Shown piece by piece: positions 60,969 to 64,000 of a stretch of DNA of 64,000 nucleotides. Both the position numbers and the translations under genes were made by a program. Within the stretch, counting starts at the first letter, position 1, and each line of letters opens with the position of its first letter. Below the pieces are notes generated by a model that saw nothing but the letters and a program-made list of their open reading frames with translations, made no database searches and was not told the origin of the DNA. Origin of the DNA: JAEUOS01 sp965279115 (lineage in GTDB: Bacteria > Pseudomonadota > Gammaproteobacteria > Burkholderiales > JAEUOS01); the NCBI GenBank assembly GCA_965279115.1, contig OZ257137.1, positions 6,014,001-6,078,000 of the forward strand, in the 5' to 3' direction.

Positions 60969-62096
60969 TCAGTTCTCCCCGGCCAAGGCCATCAGGCGTT
61001 CCATGGCGTCCAGATATTCGGTTTGCAGTCGCACCATCACCTCGCGCACGCTGGTTTCCTCGTTGACGTCGCACACCGATTGGCCGACCGGAAAGGAATA
61101 CAGGTCGGCCCGTTTCGCCCGCACCACGCGGGCGTGGGCTTCGTTGTAGAGCACGCCCTGCAGCGGCGTCGGCAGGTAGGCCGGTGCGCCGGGCTTCTCC
61201 CACACTTCCGAAAGCTTGCTCCTGATCATGCGGACGGTCTTGCCGGTACGGGCACGACGCCGCACCGCGTCTTCCGCCCTTGCGGCGAACACGGCTTCCT
61301 TCTCGAAGGCGTCGAGCTCGCTTTCGCGTGTGCCCAGCCACAAGGTACCGCACCACACGCCTTGCGCACCCAGCGCCAGCGCGGCGGCGATCTGGCTGCC
61401 TTTGGTGATGCCGCCGGCGGCCAGCACCGGGACATCCGGACCGCAGGCCGCCACCACCTGCGGCACCAGCACCATGGTGGCGATGTCCCCGGTGTGGCCG
61501 CCGGCCTCGGTGCCCTGCGCGACGATCAATTCCACGCCGGCGGCACGCTGGCGCTGCGCATGCGCGGCCTTGCCGCACATCGCGCCCACCACCACGCCAC
61601 GCTCCTTGAGCAACGCCACCACTTCGGGCGGTGGTGCGCCGAGGGCGCTGACAATCATTTTCACCTGGGAATGCCTGAGCGCGACGTCGACCAGCCGCCG
61701 CGCGCCGTCCGGTGTCATGCTGCCGCGCCCCTCGACGATCTCGCGGTGAATCCGCTCGCGCTCGCCCGGTGGCAGCGGTGCCACGCCTTCATCGGCCAGG
61801 AATTTTTCCATGAAGGCCTTGTGTTCGGCCGGGATCAGGCGGTCAAGATCACCACTTGCGCGTTCCGCCTCGGCGTCGTAGGTCGACGGGATGATCACAT
61901 CCACACCGTAAGGTTTGCCGCCCACCTTGGAATCGATCCAGCGCAGCTCGGTTTCAAGCTGCTCGGGACTGAAGGTGGCGGCGCCCAGCACGCCAAAGCC
62001 GCCGGCCCTGGTGACTTCCACCACCACGTCGCGGCAGTGGGTAAAGGCGAAGATGGGCAGGTCGCAGCCCAGTCGTTTGCAGATTGCGGTACGCAT
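60969..62096 (-). CDS. Nitronate monooxygenase / 2-nitropropane dioxygenase-family FMN protein
   Basis: 375 residues from the ATG at 62096. TIM-barrel FMN enzyme: ARAGGFGVLGAATFS-type N-terminus, VELIVAQGTEAGGHTGDIAT (phosphate-binding and catalytic His), VLAAGGITKGSQIAAALALG and GAQGVWCGTLWLGTRES. In class I enzymes it oxidises nitronates such as propionate-3-nitronate; many relatives act as NADH:quinone or enoyl reductases instead. Two bp separate it from the synthetase gene upstream. Its presence does not prove a nitro substrate. Confidence 0.87.
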   Translation of the reverse strand: MRTAICKRLGCDLPIFAFTHCRDVVVEVTRAGGFGVLGAATFSPEQLETELRWIDSKVGGKPYGVDVIIPSTYDAEAERASGDLDRLIPAEHKAFMEKFLADEGVAPLPPGERERIHREIVEGRGSMTPDGARRLVDVALRHSQVKMIVSALGAPPPEVVALLKERGVVVGAMCGKAAHAQRQRAAGVELIVAQGTEAGGHTGDIATMVLVPQVVAACGPDVPVLAAGGITKGSQIAAALALGAQGVWCGTLWLGTRESELDAFEKEAVFAARAEDAVRRRARTGKTVRMIRSKLSEVWEKPGAPAYLPTPLQGVLYNEAHARVVRAKRADLYSFPVGQSVCDVNEETSVREVMVRLQTEYLDAMERLMALAGEN

Positions 62097-62098
62097 GT

Positions 62099-64000
62099 TC
62101 AGCGGGCCTTCGCGCCTTCGGGCGCATTCCAGACGAAAAGGGCATCGAGCGCTTCAACCGCGGCGCCGCGCACCCACAGGGGATTGACATCCATGGCGGC
62201 CAGGTCCGGCCCGAGGCTCCAGGCTGCCCGCGCGATGCGCGCGATCGCCCTCGCCAGCGAATCCAGGTCGGCAGCGGGCACACCGCGCTGCCCCGCGAAA
62301 AGCCTGGCGCCGCGCAATTCGGCCAGCATGGCGCGGATCTCCGTCTCATCGACCGGCAGCACACGCAGTGCGACATCCTTGAGCGTTTCGACCCATACCC
62401 CGCCCAGCCCGACGGCCAGGACCGGCCCCCACTGCGGGTCGCGCGCCATGCCGACGATCAGTTCGATGCCGCGCTCGCGCATCGGCGCGACCAGCACGCC
62501 GTCCAGCCTGGCCTGGGGCGCGTGCGCCTCGACGGCCGCGAGGATTCGCGCATGCGCGGCCGTCACCGCGTCCGCGCCACGCAGGTTCAGCATCACGCCC
62601 CCGATGTCGCTCTTGTGGGGAATGTCGGGCGACGCCACCTTCAGCACCACCGGAGTGCCGAGCGCCTCCGCCGCCGCCACCGCCGCCCGCGCATCCGCCA
62701 CCAGTGTGGCGGGCACCACCGGCACGCCCTGCCCGGCCAGCCAGGCAAGCGCGGCGTGTTCCGAGTCCGGGCGCACATCCGCGGGCACATACGGAATTTC
62801 GTCAACCCCGGCTGCGGTCTTGCGCTGCCGCTGGCGCGCTGACCACCAGAAAACGCCGGCCAGCGCGCTTATCGTGCGATCGAGGCCGAATGCGCAATAC
62901 GGCGCACCGGTGGCCGCGATGATCTTTTGCGCATGTTCATTGACCACCGAGTGGGTGTAGCTGGCCAGGATGCCGGGGACAGGGATGTCGTTCAACGCCA
63001 GCGACAGGTGGTGGTGCAATTGCGTCAGACGCTCGCTTTCCTCCGCCGCGCAGTTTGGTATCGGGTACCACACGCACAGCAGGGCAGCAACATCACCCTG
63101 CCCTGCCATCAGGCGCAATGCATCGGCACACTTGGGCGGCTCGACACCGCCGGTCAGGTCGAGCGGATTGTGCGGTGTGCCGAATCCGGGCATGGCGTCG
63201 CGCAGGCGCGCCGCCACCTCGGCTTGCAAGGCCGGCACTGCGATGCCGTGCCGGTCGGCGGTGTCGGCGGCGATCTCGCAGATGCCACCGGAATTCGAGA
63301 CGATGGCGAGGCCACCGGAGCGCAGGACGCCGGTGCGCCCGGCGATGTCGGCGGTGGCCAGCAATTCCTCTATCGAGCGCACCCGGATGATGCCGGCCTG
63401 GCGGCATACACCGTCGAACACCGCGTCGTCGCCGACCAGCGCGCCGGTATGCGCCGCAGCCGCTTTCGAGGTCGCCTCGCTGGCGCCGACCTTGAGCACC
63501 ACCACCGGCTTGGCGGCGGCGAAGGCGCGCCGTGCCGCGGCGAGGAAGCGTGCCGGATGCCGCACCGTTTCAATGAACAGCGCGATGGCACGGGTATGCG
63601 GGTCGTCCACCAGATGGTCGAGAAAGGCGGCGGCATCGAGGTCGGCTTCGTTGCCGGTGGCCGCGACGATGCTGACCCCCAGGTCCTGCTGCCAGGCCAG
63701 TTCGGCCAGGAAATAGGCGGTGGCGCCGCTTTGCGAAATGATCGCCACGCCCGCCGCGCGCGATGGCGCGCGCACCGGCGTGGTCCAGGCATGCACGCGA
63801 TCGGTGAAATTGATGAAGCCCAGGCTGTTGGGGCCCATCAGGCGCAGCTTGTGCGCGCGCGCCCGTTCCGCCACCTGTGCCTGCAGGGCCGCGCCGGCAC
63901 TGCCGGTTTCCGCGAACCCGGAGGTCAGGAGCACGGCAGCGCGTGCGCCGGCTGCCCCCAGGTCCTCGACCGCATCAAGCATGCCCTGCGCAGGCACCAT
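62099..64000 (-). CDS. Acyl-CoA synthetase (NDP-forming) / acetyltransferase Pat-like, N-terminus beyond right edge
   Basis: 633 residues are visible; the frame is open to the window edge, so the CoA-binding N-terminal domain is incomplete. Succinyl-CoA-synthetase-alpha-like domain: RLMGPNSLGFINFTDRVH and the phospho-histidine in AAAHTGALVGDDAVFDGV. The ATP-grasp beta-like domain follows (TPVVLKVASPDIPHKSDIGG, VLVAPMRERGIELIVGMARD, AMDVNPLWVRG). ADP- or GDP-forming ligases of this type convert short acids or aromatics to CoA thioesters. It is the most upstream gene of the 21-gene run visible here; the promoter is outside. Confidence 0.92.
   Translation of the reverse strand: MVPAQGMLDAVEDLGAAGARAAVLLTSGFAETGSAGAALQAQVAERARAHKLRLMGPNSLGFINFTDRVHAWTTPVRAPSRAAGVAIISQSGATAYFLAELAWQQDLGVSIVAATGNEADLDAAAFLDHLVDDPHTRAIALFIETVRHPARFLAAARRAFAAAKPVVVLKVGASEATSKAAAAHTGALVGDDAVFDGVCRQAGIIRVRSIEELLATADIAGRTGVLRSGGLAIVSNSGGICEIAADTADRHGIAVPALQAEVAARLRDAMPGFGTPHNPLDLTGGVEPPKCADALRLMAGQGDVAALLCVWYPIPNCAAEESERLTQLHHHLSLALNDIPVPGILASYTHSVVNEHAQKIIAATGAPYCAFGLDRTISALAGVFWWSARQRQRKTAAGVDEIPYVPADVRPDSEHAALAWLAGQGVPVVPATLVADARAAVAAAEALGTPVVLKVASPDIPHKSDIGGVMLNLRGADAVTAAHARILAAVEAHAPQARLDGVLVAPMRERGIELIVGMARDPQWGPVLAVGLGGVWVETLKDVALRVLPVDETEIRAMLAELRGARLFAGQRGVPAADLDSLARAIARIARAAWSLGPDLAAMDVNPLWVRGAAVEALDALFVWNAPEGAKAR

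Noticed and set aside
60969..62096. Nitro-compound degradation as the cluster function
   Set aside because: Only a family-level match to nitronate monooxygenase; many relatives act on other substrates and no other nitro-related gene is present.
59685..62960. Very long plus-strand open frame (over 1000 codons) and other long antisense frames, e.g. 2239-3927, 7272-8813, 12648-13703, 19125-20500
   Set aside because: They mirror real minus- or plus-strand genes with clear domains, have low-complexity Arg/Ala/Pro-rich products and no motifs; long antisense frames are expected in GC-rich DNA with strong third-position bias.

Overview
The window is GC-rich, densely coded DNA that most resembles a betaproteobacterium of the order Burkholderiales. 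The main pointer is five separate periplasmic Bug/TctC solute receptors with no tctA/tctB membrane genes. This sits with many CoA-linked catabolic enzymes (CaiB-type CoA transferases, crotonases, thiolase-fold proteins, MaoC hydratases) and a betaproteobacterial style of rpoE, apaG, typA and mltA neighbourhood. No rRNA, tRNA, CRISPR array, integrase or insertion sequence was recognised. Genes are packed by 4-bp ATGA/GTGA overlaps or gaps of 1-5 bp, so operons can be drawn from spacing.

1-25 kb is mostly housekeeping and stress: a molybdopterin oxidoreductase (cut by the left edge) coupled to a secreted trypsin-like protease; an MsbA-like ABC exporter; rpoE with an unusually short, soluble anti-sigma gene; GNAT, LysR and MFS genes; a four-PAS histidine kinase containing a G10 tract; an ilvE-type aminotransferase and a MetE-like methyltransferase, convergent on a shared terminator; a three-gene operon of a lipoprotein truncated globin, a periplasmic cupredoxin and a GGDEF/EAL enzyme; an Ada-AlkA fusion coupled to ogt; a DUF3047 lipoprotein; apaG; membrane proteins; mltA and typA, convergent on a perfect 13-bp hairpin terminator.

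25-42.5 kb is accessory catabolism in small units: P450 + MazG-like hydrolase + an orphan xanthine-dehydrogenase-type large subunit; a group D flavin monooxygenase + Bug facing a VOC protein + GntR(UTRA) regulator; a six-gene operon (GntR-FCD, thiolase-like, HTD2 hydratase, Bug, double-domain CaiB, MaoC-like) facing a crotonase + Bug pair across a compact promoter region with a perfect 12-bp palindrome.

42.5-64 kb is one unbroken run of 21 minus-strand genes entering from beyond the right edge: acyl-CoA synthetase (NDP-forming), nitronate monooxygenase, crotonase, cupin, Bug, CaiB, acyl-CoA dehydrogenase, APH-type kinase, small partner protein, beta-rich unknown, CoA transferase, thiolase-fold protein, DUF35 protein, flavin reductase, Bug, a complete CoxM-CoxS-CoxL molybdenum hydroxylase, MoaD-like protein, metallo-beta-lactamase-rhodanese fusion and an FAD/NAD(P) protein. 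The most interesting part is the dehydrogenase/APH-kinase/small-protein trio (54653-57346). It has the gene set and signature motifs of the LvaA-LvaB-LvaC (ACAD10/11-like) system, which phosphorylates and then eliminates a 4-hydroxyl group of acyl-CoAs. Next to it is a thiolase-fold protein without the nucleophilic Cys, paired with a DUF35 protein as in Ltp2-type retro-aldolases. Together they suggest an undescribed route for degrading a hydroxylated, possibly cyclic, acid through CoA thioesters. The substrate cannot be read from the sequence.
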